NCBI RefSeq assembly: GCF_000615445.1
Contig: NZ_BALY01000001.1
Coordinates: forward strand, 48,878-112,877
Direction of reading: 5' to 3'
DNA length: 64,000 nucleotides
From: Lactobacillus hamsteri DSM 5661 = JCM 6256
GTDB taxonomy: Bacteria; Bacillota; Bacilli; Lactobacillales; Lactobacillaceae
The notes under the pieces are model-generated. The model saw only the letters and a list, made by a program, of their open reading frames with translations, was not told the DNA's origin and did no database searches. The stretch's first letter is position 1; each line of letters begins with the position of its first letter. The translations under genes and the position numbers were made by a program. Shown one piece after another: positions 42,103 through 51,486 of this stretch.

Positions 42103-42666
42103 TTTAGGATTAATAATTTTTTCTAATGACAGTTCCTTATTTTTATAATCGAAAACTAAAACAGAACAATTACTAAAACCTTTTTCTTTTATTTTGAAAG
42201 GATTTAAGTTCAATGTAGATAGAAAGTTTAAGATGGCACCAGCGTGAGAGACGATCAATACTTGATCGTCTTTTTCTGTGTTTTCCATAATTGAAAAAAT
42301 AGCTTTATGCATTCGATCCTGCAGTTGTGTTTCACTTTCACCACCATATTGAACGAAAAAGTCTTTATAAGGTGGTTGCGGATTTAAACGTTCGTCTTGT
42401 CCTTCAAAGTTTCCAAAGTAACATTCTTTAAGCTCTTTTTTACGTTGATAAGGCAAATTAGTTACGAGTTCTAAAGTATCACTAGCACGTTCAGCTGTTG
42501 AACAATAAGCTTTAGTAAGTTTAATATTATTTTTTTCAAAATAATCATGAATATATTTTGCCTGTGCAATTCCTTTAGGTGTAAGTGGCGAATCACACTA
42601 ACCTTGAATTTTGTGCCAAACGTTAAAATACGTTTCGCCATGGCGCATTAAATATAATTTAGTCAT
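42103..42666 (-). pseudogene. Histidine phosphatase / phosphoglycerate mutase family, with in-frame TAG
   Basis: Phosphohistidine-fold phosphatase, about 187 codons, starting MTKLYLMRHGET with the catalytic RHG. At codon 20 the frame reads I-Q-G-stop-C-D-S-P-L-T; the family motif is IQGWCDSPLT, so TAG replaces the usual TGG for Trp (plus-strand position 42599-42601). After it the frame is intact to TAA at 42103, including the second catalytic region (ILIVSHAGAIL, given as VLIVSHAGAI) and YFGNFEGQ. A reinitiation at the downstream Met (42456) would lack the RHG. It is either a nonsense mutant or a base-call error. Confidence 0.8.
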
Positions 42667-42725
42667 TTTTGGCCCTTCTATAAATAAAAGATTCAACTTC
42701 ATTATAGCAATTCTTAATGTATTGT

Positions 42726-42777
42726 TTGACAATAGTCCACTTATATACTAATATTTTAAAAAGTACACAAGTAGACT
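42726..42777 (+). promoter_or_regulatory. Promoter and MarR operator of the ABC exporter operon
   Basis: TTGACA (42726-42731), 17 bases, TAATAT (42749-42754). AGTCCACTT (42734-42742), inside the spacer, and AAGTAGACT (42769-42777), near the transcription start, form an inverted repeat with one mismatch. This is the placing expected for autorepression by the first gene. Confidence 0.7.
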
Positions 42778-42796
42778 AAATTATGGAAGTGAAAAT

Positions 42797-43246
42797 ATGG
42801 AGATAGGAATTACAGAACAACTTAATATGTCGATGGTTAAAGGTAGCAAACTCTATCAAGAATGGGATAAGCACAATCAGCTTTCTGGATATTTAACCGT
42901 GATTTTATATGAATTAATTTTGCGAGGAAAACTAACCCAAAGAGAATTGGTTGATTTAAGCGGAATGCCCAAGCAATCAATAAATAAAGGTATTCGTATT
43001 TTGCAGGAAAAAGAATATCTGCAAATGACAGTTGATCAAAAAGATAAGCGAATTAAATTTTGTGAGTTGACAGAATCTGGGAAATTATACGCGCAAAAAA
43101 AGATTCAGCCTTTATTTGAACTAGAAAATAAAACTGCCGAAAAAATGGGTATCGAAAAGATGGAGATGCTACTAAATCTTAGCGATGAATGGAATGATAC
43201 TTTTAGTCATTTTTTGAAAGAACAGAAAGGAAAGGAGAATAAATGA
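42797..43246 (+). CDS. MarR family transcription regulator
   Basis: 149-residue winged-helix regulator: recognition region LTQRELVDLSGMPKQSINKGIRILQEKEYL (near 54-84) and the wing DQKDKRIKFCELTESGK. It overlaps the following ABC gene by 4 bases, so it is translated with the exporter it presumably represses. The inducer is unknown; such units respond to drugs or lipophilic compounds. Confidence 0.9.
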   Translation: MEIGITEQLNMSMVKGSKLYQEWDKHNQLSGYLTVILYELILRGKLTQRELVDLSGMPKQSINKGIRILQEKEYLQMTVDQKDKRIKFCELTESGKLYAQKKIQPLFELENKTAEKMGIEKMEMLLNLSDEWNDTFSHFLKEQKGKENK

Positions 43247-44979
43247 AATCATTTAAGATATTAATGCCGCATTTTAAACGGTATAAGAAAGACGTAATTT
43301 TAGCTCTAGTTGCAATTTTTGTTTCCGCATTTTCAAGTTTGTATCAACCTAAACTTTTAGAAAATATTCAAAAAGCAATTATGGCAGATAATCGTGATTC
43401 AGTAATCCGAGATGGAATTTGGCTAATTGTATTAGGATTAATTGCAATTGTAGCCGGAATTTTTAATGTATATTTTGCTGCGCGGGTTGCACAAGGCGTG
43501 ACGAGTGATTTACGTGAGGAAACTTATGCAAAGATTCAAAGTTTCTCATTCGGTAATATTGAAGAATTCTCAGCTGGTTCATTAACTACGCGGTTGATCA
43601 ATGATATGAACCAAATTATGAACATGATTATGCAGCTTTTTATGCAAATGTTGAGAATGCCAATTTTAATTGTGGGTTCATTTATTTTCTGTATTATCAT
43701 CATTCCCCGTTATTGGTGGGCAACTGTCTTAATGGTTGCGTTGATTATGGGCTTCGGTGTATTCGTTTTAAAGCGCATGAATGCATTATTTGGTAAATAC
43801 CAAGTAAAAATGGACGAGATTTCTAATCATGCTCAAGAAACTCTTCAAGGGGTTCGCGTTGTAAAATCCTTTAATCAAGGTCCGCAAGAAGTTAAGAAAT
43901 TTAACCAGACTTCAGACAAATTAAACGATTATAACATTGTTATTGGCTATTGGTTTTCAGCCGTTATGCCAGCTTTCCAATTAATTGCCTATCTTGTGAT
44001 TACTTTGGTAGTGTTCTTGATTGGTAAAAATATTGCGGCACATCCTAGTGATGTTACGGTAGTTAGTCCATTTGTTAACTACATTTTGACTCTTCTTTGG
44101 ACAATTATGATTGCCGGAATGACGATGATGCAATTCTCGAGAGCAAATATTTCTTTAGGACGAATCAAGGAAGTTTTAGATACTAAACCTGCAATTAAAT
44201 TTAATGAAAATGCATCAACAGAAAAATTAGGTGGCAGTGTTGAATTTGATGATGTTACTTTTACTTATCCGGACGGGGATGCACCTACTTTAAAGGATAT
44301 TTCTTTTAAGGTTAATGCAGGTGAAATGATTGGAATCGTTGGTGCTACAGGATCAGGAAAATCAACTTTGGCACAGCTTATTGCGCGTCTTTATGATCCC
44401 GATAAAGGTGAAGTAAAGATTGGCGGCCACAATTTGAAAAATGTTAATGAAACTGCACTTCGCAAGACTGTCGCATTTGTTTTGCAAAAAGCAATTTTAT
44501 TCTCAGGTACAGTTGCCAGCAACTTGCGTCAAGGCAATAATCGTGCCAAGCTTCATGAATTGCAAAGAGCCGCTGGGATGGCGCAGGCTTCAGAATTTAT
44601 TGAACGTTATAACGATTCCTACGATCATGAAGTTGAAGAACGTTCAGCGAACTTTTCTGGTGGACAAAAGCAGCGTCTATCAATTGCGCGAGGCTTAGTG
44701 GCAAAATCACCAATTTTGATTTTGGACGATTCTACTTCAGCTCTAGATGCCGAATCAGAAAAGAAGGTTCAAAAAGCTTTGGAACATGAACTTCCAGATA
44801 CGACTACTTTTATCATTGCGGAAAAAATTGTTTCTGTTAAAAATGCCGATAAAATTTTAGTTTTAGATGATGGTAAGTTAGTTGCCGAAGGTACTCACGA
44901 AGAACTTCTTAAAACGTCGCCTATTTATCAAGAAATTTACAATACGCAAAAACCCAGAGAAGTGCGAGGTGAAAATTAA
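43243..44979 (+). CDS. ABC exporter half, degenerate-site subunit (LmrC/BmrC-like)
   Basis: Half-transporter of 578 residues with an N-terminal six-helix domain (1-310) and a C-terminal ATPase. Walker A is GATGSGKST (near 370), the signature FSGGQKQRLS is canonical, but Walker B is ILILDDSTSALD with Asp instead of the catalytic Glu, and the switch His is Glu (FIIAEKIVSV instead of AHR). This is the pattern of the non-hydrolysing site of heterodimeric exporters. It overlaps the MarR gene and the next half-transporter by 4 and 1 bases. Confidence 0.92.
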   Translation: MKSFKILMPHFKRYKKDVILALVAIFVSAFSSLYQPKLLENIQKAIMADNRDSVIRDGIWLIVLGLIAIVAGIFNVYFAARVAQGVTSDLREETYAKIQSFSFGNIEEFSAGSLTTRLINDMNQIMNMIMQLFMQMLRMPILIVGSFIFCIIIIPRYWWATVLMVALIMGFGVFVLKRMNALFGKYQVKMDEISNHAQETLQGVRVVKSFNQGPQEVKKFNQTSDKLNDYNIVIGYWFSAVMPAFQLIAYLVITLVVFLIGKNIAAHPSDVTVVSPFVNYILTLLWTIMIAGMTMMQFSRANISLGRIKEVLDTKPAIKFNENASTEKLGGSVEFDDVTFTYPDGDAPTLKDISFKVNAGEMIGIVGATGSGKSTLAQLIARLYDPDKGEVKIGGHNLKNVNETALRKTVAFVLQKAILFSGTVASNLRQGNNRAKLHELQRAAGMAQASEFIERYNDSYDHEVEERSANFSGGQKQRLSIARGLVAKSPILILDDSTSALDAESEKKVQKALEHELPDTTTFIIAEKIVSVKNADKILVLDDGKLVAEGTHEELLKTSPIYQEIYNTQKPREVRGEN

Positions 44980-46748
44980 TGACAGATACTAAAAAAGCGA
45001 TTAAATATTTTGCTAAATATTTAAAACCTTATTGGAAAGGCATTACTGTAGTAATTGTTTTGTCGCTTATTTCAAGTGGTGCTGCCGTTATTGCGCCAAC
45101 TTTTTTAGGACGCTCAGTTACGGCATTGACTACTTATCTTGGCGATTTGAAAAAAGGGTCCGCACATATTGATACTTTCTATAGCGCATTAGGATCAATG
45201 TTAGCTTTTTATGTTTTGAGCATGGTGGCAATTTTTATTGCATGGATGGTTATGTCCAAATTTAACGCAGATTCAACTAATGATATGCGTGAAAATCTTT
45301 TCTCAAAATTTCAAAGAATGTTTGTACGCTATTTTGATACTCATCAAGATGGTAAGCTGTTAAGTCTATTTACTTCAGATCTGGATAACATTTTCAATGC
45401 GATGAACAATGCGATTTTTGAAATTATTTCGCAAGGAATTCGTTTTATCGGAACGATCATTATTATGTTCATGGTGAATGCTCAACTTGCTTTAACGACA
45501 ATTGCGACCACGCCTTTTATTTTAATTGTCAGTATCATTTTAATGAAAAAAGCTCGCATTTATCTTGATAAACAGCAAGATGAAATTGGCGATTTGAACG
45601 GCTATATCACTGAACAAATTAATGGTGAAAAAGTAATTATTACCAATGGTTTGCGTCAAGAGTCTGTCGATGGCTTTAAAATTTACAACAATCGTGTACG
45701 TAGTGCTATGTTTAAAGGTCAATTTTACTCAGGTATTTTATTCCCATTAATGAACGGCTTGAATCTTTTGAACTTAGCAATTGTTATTGCCATGGGTGCG
45801 TGGATGATTATTTCCGGCCAGGTTACAACTGCAATTGGCTTGGGATTGATCGTTACTTTCGTTGAATATTCACAAACTTACTTTGAACCAATTACGCAAG
45901 TGACTTCAATTTACTCCATGATTCAGCTTGCTTTAACAGGGGCAAGAAGATTAGCCGAAGTTGAAGAACAACCAGATGAAAAAGCTGTGCCAAATGGTGA
46001 AGAAATTTCTGGATTAAATAAAGGCGTTAAGCTTGAAAACGTGCACTTTGGTTATAATAAAAATAAAGAAATTTTACATGGCGTCAGCGTTGCAGTTGAT
46101 AAAGGTAAATCAGTTGCGGTTGTGGGGCCAACAGGATCTGGTAAAACAACAATCATGAACCTGATTAATCGCTTCTATGATGTTGATTCAGGAAAAATTA
46201 CTTTTGATGAAACTGATATTCGTGACATAAAATTGGGTTCTCTTAGAAATAATGTGGGTATTGTTTTGCAAGATTCAGTACTATTTTCAGGAACAATTGC
46301 CGATAATATTCGCTACGGTAAGCCTGATGCTACGATGGACGAAGTGATTTCTGCAGCTAAACAAGCTAATATTCATGATTTTATTGAAAGTTTACCTGAA
46401 GGTTACGAAACACAAGTTAGCGATAGTGGCTCAGTCTTTTCAACGGGACAAAAACAATTAATTTCAATTGCGCGAACTATTTTGACTAATCCACCATTTT
46501 TGATTTTGGATGAAGCAACGTCAAATGTTGATACAGTAACGGAAGAAAAGATTCAAAAGGCAATGGATGCTGTGATTGCTGGTAGAACTAGTTTTGTAAT
46601 TGCTCACCGTTTGAAGACAATTCTTAATTCAGATAAAATCGTGGTTTTAAAAGATGGCAATGTTATTGAAGAGGGCAATCATCACGAATTGCTTAAGCAA
46701 AAAGGCTTTTATTATAAGCTTTATACTGATCAGACTGCGTTTGAGTAA
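44979..46748 (+). CDS. ABC exporter half, catalytic subunit (LmrD/BmrD-like)
   Basis: 589-residue partner of the preceding gene. Walker A GPTGSGKTT (near 385), Walker B FLILDEATSNVD with the catalytic Glu and switch AHR (VIAHRLKTI) are intact, whereas its signature is FSTGQKQLIS, a degenerate LSGGQ. Together with the Asp/Glu changes in the partner this gives one working and one dead ATP site, as in heterodimeric multidrug exporters. The stop is followed by the TPP riboswitch, with a promoter in between. Confidence 0.92.
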   Translation: MTDTKKAIKYFAKYLKPYWKGITVVIVLSLISSGAAVIAPTFLGRSVTALTTYLGDLKKGSAHIDTFYSALGSMLAFYVLSMVAIFIAWMVMSKFNADSTNDMRENLFSKFQRMFVRYFDTHQDGKLLSLFTSDLDNIFNAMNNAIFEIISQGIRFIGTIIIMFMVNAQLALTTIATTPFILIVSIILMKKARIYLDKQQDEIGDLNGYITEQINGEKVIITNGLRQESVDGFKIYNNRVRSAMFKGQFYSGILFPLMNGLNLLNLAIVIAMGAWMIISGQVTTAIGLGLIVTFVEYSQTYFEPITQVTSIYSMIQLALTGARRLAEVEEQPDEKAVPNGEEISGLNKGVKLENVHFGYNKNKEILHGVSVAVDKGKSVAVVGPTGSGKTTIMNLINRFYDVDSGKITFDETDIRDIKLGSLRNNVGIVLQDSVLFSGTIADNIRYGKPDATMDEVISAAKQANIHDFIESLPEGYETQVSDSGSVFSTGQKQLISIARTILTNPPFLILDEATSNVDTVTEEKIQKAMDAVIAGRTSFVIAHRLKTILNSDKIVVLKDGNVIEEGNHHELLKQKGFYYKLYTDQTAFE

Positions 46749-46754
46749 GTATGC

Positions 46755-46863
46755 TATAATTAAAGCGATTTAAATAAAACATAAGTCACTAGGGGTGCTG
46801 AAAAGCTGAGAAATACCCTTTGAACCTGAACAAGACAATGCTTGCGTAAGGGAAGTGCTTTAA
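46755..46863 (+). promoter_or_regulatory. TPP riboswitch (THI box) with its promoter box
   Basis: Extended -10 TATGCTATAAT (46750-46760) is followed by the THI-box: AGGGGTGCTG, GCTGAGAAATACCC, GAACCTGAAC, then ATGCTTGCGTAAGGGA, closed by AAGTCACT with AGTGCTTT (P1). Downstream GCTCCTT (46883-46889) can pair with AAGGAGC (46911-46917), the ribosome binding site of the next gene, followed by Ts. Bound TPP would shut the gene by hiding that site or terminating. Confidence 0.95.
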
Positions 46864-46922
46864 AGAAGATAATGATTATTGTGCTCCTTCTGGCTTATTG
46901 ATTGGCTAGTAAGGAGCTTTTT

Positions 46923-47501
46923 ATGTTTAAAAGATCATCAAAGTGGGATGTTAAAGCAATTATTTTAGTTGCTTTAATTGGAATTATCATGGGCGTAGTT
47001 TACACCTATGGCTTCAATAATATTTATAACCTAGCTAAATTAGCGCTTTTGCCAACAGGATATGCGCCCGTAATGGACATGGCTTTTTCAGGACTATGGT
47101 TTATGGCAGCGCCACTTGCTATGTATTTTGTGCCGACAAAGGGTTCAGGAACTTTAGGTGAACTTTTAGCTTCTATTGTTGAAATGGTAATTGGCGGTCA
47201 ATGGGGCGCGTTAACGATTTTAGAAGGACTTATTCAAGGTGCCGCTAATGAAATAGGCTTTTTCCCTAAAAAATCACGCTATGAAAAATTTTCATGGTTT
47301 AGTGTTTTAACCGGAGCATTTTTTGCTAGTTTAGGTGCATATATTCCACAATATTTCTTGTATGGTTGGTATAAGTATTCCGTTAATTTACAAGTTGCGA
47401 TGTTTATTGCGGGAATAATCTCTGCATTAATTTTTGATGGGGTTTTGGTAAAAGTAATTACTAATTTATTTGATAAGATTTTTAAACCTGAAATTGCTTA
47501 G
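46923..47501 (+). CDS. ykoE: YkoE-type ECF transporter substrate-binding subunit (thiamine/HMP)
   Basis: Membrane S-component with about six helices, 192 residues from ATG 46923 (MFKRSSKWDVKAIILVALIGI), start fixed by AAGGAGC 5 bases upstream. The segment FYGFNNIY...MDMAFSGLWF and IQGAANEIGFF matches the YkoE family, whose members are predicted to bind hydroxymethylpyrimidine or thiamine. It lacks adjacent ykoD/ykoC-type genes and must use shared energising subunits, as is common in lactobacilli. TPP control agrees. Confidence 0.85.
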   Translation: MFKRSSKWDVKAIILVALIGIIMGVVYTYGFNNIYNLAKLALLPTGYAPVMDMAFSGLWFMAAPLAMYFVPTKGSGTLGELLASIVEMVIGGQWGALTILEGLIQGAANEIGFFPKKSRYEKFSWFSVLTGAFFASLGAYIPQYFLYGWYKYSVNLQVAMFIAGIISALIFDGVLVKVITNLFDKIFKPEIA

Positions 47502-47535
47502 TCTACTACTAATGAAATATTAATTTAAGAAAGTA

Positions 47536-47570
47536 AAAGCTAGAATCGATCGATTCTAGCTTTCATCTTT
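47536..47570. terminator. Bidirectional terminator between ykoE and udk
   Basis: Perfect 28-base palindrome AAAGCTAGAATCGA / TCGATTCTAGCTTT, serving the two converging genes. Confidence 0.85.
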
Positions 47571-48211
47571 TATTTGTCTTTATCGATTAAGATTGAACGA
47601 AGCTTGGTAGTAAGCATGTCAATTGCTACATTGTTTTCTCCGCCTTCAGGAACAATAATGTCCGCATAACGCTTAGTTGGTTCAATAAATTGATGATACA
47701 TTGGCTTAACTGTACCCAAATATTGATTGATTACTGAGTCAAGTGAACGACCACGTTCTTTCATGTCACGTTCAAGACGACGAATAAAGCGAATATCATC
47801 GTCAGTATCAACATAAACCTTGATATCCATTAGGTTACGAATGTCTTCATTAGATAGAACCAAAATTCCTTCAAGAATGATGATATCAGCTGGTTCAATA
47901 TGAATGGTTTTTTCGCTTCGAGTGTGGGCAGTAAAATCATAAGTTGGCATTTCAATTGGCTTACGGTGAAGCAATTGACTGATTTGAGCCTCAAGAAGTG
48001 GCATATCAAAAGCATCAGGATGATCGTAGTTGATCTTCATTCTTTCTTCCATTGGTACGCCAGTATTGTCTTTGTAGTAAGAATCTTGCGTAATAATTAC
48101 GATTCGATCTTGATCGGTAATTCCTTCCGCAATTTCATGCGCAATAGTAGTTTTTCCACTGCCAGAACCACCAGCAATTCCAATAACGACAGGTTTATCA
48201 AGTGTTGTCAT
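47570..48211 (-). CDS. udk: Uridine kinase
   Basis: Phosphorylates uridine and cytidine to UMP/CMP with ATP or GTP in pyrimidine salvage. 213 residues from [23 protein letters not shown]-loop near residue 15. Conserved blocks: [15 protein letters not shown] (near 60), [10 protein letters not shown] and IILEGILVL. Start 48211 is chosen over 48226 because GAAGGAG lies 7 bases upstream. Confidence 0.95.
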   Translation of the reverse strand: MTTLDKPVVIGIAGGSGSGKTTIAHEIAEGITDQDRIVIITQDSYYKDNTGVPMEERMKINYDHPDAFDMPLLEAQISQLLHRKPIEMPTYDFTAHTRSEKTIHIEPADIIILEGILVLSNEDIRNLMDIKVYVDTDDDIRFIRRLERDMKERGRSLDSVINQYLGTVKPMYHQFIEPTKRYADIIVPEGGENNVAIDMLTTKLRSILIDKDK

Positions 48212-48510
48212 GTTATTCTCCTTCAATTAATCAATAACATATTAACGGTAAAAGCCCATTATGACAACTTATTTTTTAATTTTTTCAAAAATATAATTAG
48301 TAGAAATTCGAATATTTTCATTTATAGTTAGATACTTGATTCAGGTAATAACGTACGTTTTTATTAAAAAGTGCCTGAATAGTACTAATACTAGCAAACT
48401 ATTTATGATTTTACTTTACTGAATGTGTGGAAATTGTAGGATGTGACTTTTTTATTTTATGAAAAAAAGGTAAAATAAAATTATTATGTTTAAAGAAAGG
48501 TGATAGCCAC
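48212..48510. other. Intergenic region udk / glutamine ABC operon
   Basis: This 299-base AT-rich gap holds the divergent start regions of udk and the amino-acid ABC operon. ATTCAGG (48339-48345) and CCTGAAT (48374-48380) form a spaced inverted repeat of unknown function. A -10-like element could not be fixed with confidence. No gene or structured leader was found. Confidence 0.5.
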
Positions 48511-49248
48511 ATGAAGCCAATTATTGAATTTCAACATGTTGATAAATACTATGGCAAATTTCATGCCTTAAAAGATATAAATTTAACAATTAACGAAGGC
48601 GAAGTTGTTTCCATTGTTGGACCATCAGGTTCAGGTAAAAGTACGCTTATTCGTACAATGAATGGACTTGAAGGTATTAATGGAGGAAAGTTAATCGTAA
48701 ACGGTTATGATTTAGCCGATAAAAAGACTAATATCAATAAAATTCGTAAAGATGTCGGAATGGTTTTCCAACACTTCAACTTATATGAAAATCATACTGT
48801 TTTAGGAAATATTGAACTTGCTCCTAGAGTTGTTCTTCATCGTTCTAAGAAGGAAAATGACGAGATTGCTATGGACTTGCTTGAAAAAGTTGGTCTTGAA
48901 AACAAGGCGCACATGTTCCCACGCAACTTATCCGGGGGTCAGCAACAACGTGTAGCTATTGCCCGCTCTCTTGCAATGAAACCAAAGGTTATTCTTTTTG
49001 ACGAACCAACTTCTGCTCTTGACCCAGAAATGATTCAGGATGTTCTTGATGTTATGAAGTTAGTTGCCGAACAAGGAATCACTATGGTAGTTGTTACTCA
49101 CGAAATGGGCTTTGCTCGTGAAGTTGCCAACCGTTTGATTTTCTTTGACCAAGGACATGTTCTTGAAGACAGAAAACCTGAAGAATTCTTTGATCATCCA
49201 AATACTGAACGTGCTAAGGAATTCTTAAGCAAGATTATTACTAAATAA
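48511..49248 (+). CDS. glnQ: Polar amino-acid ABC transporter ATP-binding protein (GlnQ-like)
   Basis: Cytoplasmic ATPase for glutamine/glutamate-type uptake, 245 residues. Walker [10 protein letters not shown] (near 37), Q-loop [16 protein letters not shown], signature [16 protein letters not shown] (near 140) and Walker [14 protein letters not shown] are all intact. First gene of a four-gene operon with the binding protein and two permeases. GAAAGGTGA precedes the ATG. Confidence 0.93.
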   Translation: MKPIIEFQHVDKYYGKFHALKDINLTINEGEVVSIVGPSGSGKSTLIRTMNGLEGINGGKLIVNGYDLADKKTNINKIRKDVGMVFQHFNLYENHTVLGNIELAPRVVLHRSKKENDEIAMDLLEKVGLENKAHMFPRNLSGGQQQRVAIARSLAMKPKVILFDEPTSALDPEMIQDVLDVMKLVAEQGITMVVVTHEMGFAREVANRLIFFDQGHVLEDRKPEEFFDHPNTERAKEFLSKIITK

Positions 49249-49266
49249 TCGAAGTGGAGGGTTTAG

Positions 49267-50109
49267 ATGCGTAAATTATGGAAAAAACTCGTTGTTGTTG
49301 CCGTGCTTTTGACAGCAGCAGTAAGTTTATCTGCCTGTGAAAGCTACGGTCAAGAAGAAAAAGCAAAAAATGATGTTTATGACCAAGTTAAATCAAGTAA
49401 GACGATTATTTGGGGCGTAAGGAATGATACGCGTTTATTTGGTTTAATGGACATCAAGAAGGACCGTTTAGTAGGGTTTGATATTGATTTAGCTAAGGCT
49501 ATCACTAAACAAATGTTGGGGAAAGATGCAAAGGCTGAACTTTTCCAAACTTCATCAAAGACTAAGATCCCTGTTTTGAAAAACGGTAATGTTGATGCAT
49601 TAATGGCAACTGTAACTATTACTCCTGACCGTAAAAAGGAAGTAAGTTTTTCTAAGCCATATTTCAATGCGGGACAGTCTTTGCTTGTACCAGCTAAGAG
49701 TAAAGTTAAAAGTATTAAAGATTTGAATAAAAAAGGAATGGTAGTTGTTGCTGTAAAAGGTACAACTGCGGTTGCCAATATTCGTAAGTTTGCACCAAAA
49801 GCTCGCGTACTTGAATATGATGACTATGGTCAAGCCTTCACAGCTTTAAAGGCAGGTCAAGGTCAAGCAATGAGTACCGATAATGGTATTTTGGCAGGTA
49901 TTGCTGCCGAAAATAAGGGTTATCACGTAGTAGGCGGAACCTTTACTCATGAACCTTATGGTGTAGCTGTTGATAAAGGACAAACCAAGATGGTTCATGC
50001 AATCAACAAGGCTTTAGATGAACTTGAAAAGAATGGTACATACAATCGTTTAATGCATAAATGGTTTGATGGTATCCCAGGATTTAGTATTAAGGAGGCT
50101 GAAAGATAA
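49267..50109 (+). CDS. glnH: Polar amino-acid ABC transporter substrate-binding lipoprotein
   Basis: SBP_bac_3 family lipoprotein of 280 residues: signal with lipobox LSAC (Cys about 24). The ligand-binding fold contains GVRNDTRLFGLMDIKKD, LVGFDIDLAKAI, and MATVTITPDRKKEVSFSKPYF, the Arg/Asp arrangement that holds an amino-acid backbone. Glutamine or glutamate is probable from family and operon, not proven. Stop overlaps the next start by one base. Confidence 0.9.
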   Translation: MRKLWKKLVVVAVLLTAAVSLSACESYGQEEKAKNDVYDQVKSSKTIIWGVRNDTRLFGLMDIKKDRLVGFDIDLAKAITKQMLGKDAKAELFQTSSKTKIPVLKNGNVDALMATVTITPDRKKEVSFSKPYFNAGQSLLVPAKSKVKSIKDLNKKGMVVVAVKGTTAVANIRKFAPKARVLEYDDYGQAFTALKAGQGQAMSTDNGILAGIAAENKGYHVVGGTFTHEPYGVAVDKGQTKMVHAINKALDELEKNGTYNRLMHKWFDGIPGFSIKEAER

Positions 50110-50741
50110 TGTGGTCGTTATTAGTAAATAATTGGCAAACCTTTTTGATCGGCTTCTGGAATACTATTTGGTGTAGTATTTTAGCTTTAGTCTTTAGTTT
50201 GATCATTGGCTCAGGTTTTGCCATTTTAGAAACTATGCCAAATAAATTCTGGCGTGGTGTAGCGCGTGTTTATATCGAAATTTTTAGAAATATTCCATTG
50301 TTAGTTATCGCAATGATCTTCTACTTGGTTATTCCTCAATTCTGGGTAAAAATGAATGGTTTTACTGCAGGTACAATTGGTTTAACTTTGTATACTTCTG
50401 CATTTATTTCTGAAACTGTTCGTTCAGGAATTCAATCTGTCGGTGATGGACAAATGGAAGGTGCACGAAGCAATGGTATGACTTACTGGCAAGCAATGCG
50501 CTACGTAATTTTGCCACAAGCTTTTAAGATCGTTATTCCACCACTTGGAAATCAGTTTGTTAACTTGATTAAGAACTCATCAGTTCTTGCCTTTGTTGCT
50601 GGTTTTGACTTGATGTATCAAGGTGATGTTATTGCATCAACAACTTTCCAAACAATTCCTACTTATATTATTGTCGGAATTTTCTACTTGATCTTAACTT
50701 TGCCACTTTCATACTACATGCAATACCTAGAAAGAAAATAA
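50109..50741 (+). CDS. glnM: Amino-acid ABC transporter permease 1
   Basis: HisM-type permease, 210 residues, five helices. It has the EAA-like loop EGARSNGMTYWQAMRYVILPQAFK (near 117-140), which contacts the ATPase. Follows the binding protein with a one-base overlap. Pairs with the next gene to form the channel. Confidence 0.92.
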   Translation: MWSLLVNNWQTFLIGFWNTIWCSILALVFSLIIGSGFAILETMPNKFWRGVARVYIEIFRNIPLLVIAMIFYLVIPQFWVKMNGFTAGTIGLTLYTSAFISETVRSGIQSVGDGQMEGARSNGMTYWQAMRYVILPQAFKIVIPPLGNQFVNLIKNSSVLAFVAGFDLMYQGDVIASTTFQTIPTYIIVGIFYLILTLPLSYYMQYLERK

Positions 50742-50754
50742 GGGAGGAATATAA

Positions 50755-51417
50755 ATGGATTTCGCAAATGCATATTCATGGATTAACATTCACTTCCTTC
50801 TTCGAGGATTGTGGGTTACAATTTATGTTTCATTAATTTCAATTGCTTTAAGTTTTATTATCGGCTTGGTTTTAGGAACGGTTCGTTATACTAAAATTCC
50901 GATTTTATCAAAAGTTGTTGGTTTCGTAGTTGATATTATTCGTAACTTGCCGCTTCTTTTGATTATCTTCTTTACTTACTTCGGTTTGCCGGGAATTGGA
51001 CTTAGAGTAAACGCAGTCGTAGCTTCAATTATCGCTTTAGTAGTATTTGAATCATGTATGATTGCTGAAATTGTTCGTTCTGGAATTGGCGCCGTTCCAA
51101 GCGGTCAAATGGAAGGTGCACGAAGCAACGGTATGACTTACATGCAAGCAATGTTCTACGTTGTCATGCCACAAGCTCTTCTTAAGATGATTCCAACGCT
51201 TTTGTCACAGTTTGTATCGTTGGTAAAGGATACTTCACTTGCAACAATCATCATTTTGCCGGAACTTCTTTACAGAGCACAAATCGTTTACAGTCAAGAT
51301 ACTAGATACATGATCCCAATGTACTTGATTATTGCGGTAATGTACTTCATCGTTTGTTTCTGCTTATCAATGGTTGCATCATACTTGCAAAAGAGATTTG
51401 ATACAAAAACTGATTAA
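50755..51417 (+). CDS. glnP: Amino-acid ABC transporter permease 2
   Basis: 220-residue HisM-type permease, a paralogue of the preceding one, with EGARSNGMTYMQAMFYVVMPQALL as ATPase-contact loop (near 121). AGGGAGG lies before its ATG. Last gene of the operon. Confidence 0.92.
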   Translation: MDFANAYSWINIHFLLRGLWVTIYVSLISIALSFIIGLVLGTVRYTKIPILSKVVGFVVDIIRNLPLLLIIFFTYFGLPGIGLRVNAVVASIIALVVFESCMIAEIVRSGIGAVPSGQMEGARSNGMTYMQAMFYVVMPQALLKMIPTLLSQFVSLVKDTSLATIIILPELLYRAQIVYSQDTRYMIPMYLIIAVMYFIVCFCLSMVASYLQKRFDTKTD

Positions 51418-51429
51418 ATAATTTTCTTA

Positions 51430-51476
51430 AAATACTAACTGCATGCTATATTAAGTGTGTAGTTAGTATTTTTTTA
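51430..51476 (+). terminator. Terminator of the amino-acid ABC operon
   Basis: AATACTAACT / AGTTAGTATT stem with a 20-base loop and a long T run. Confidence 0.8.
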
Positions 51477-51486
51477 TGGAATTATT

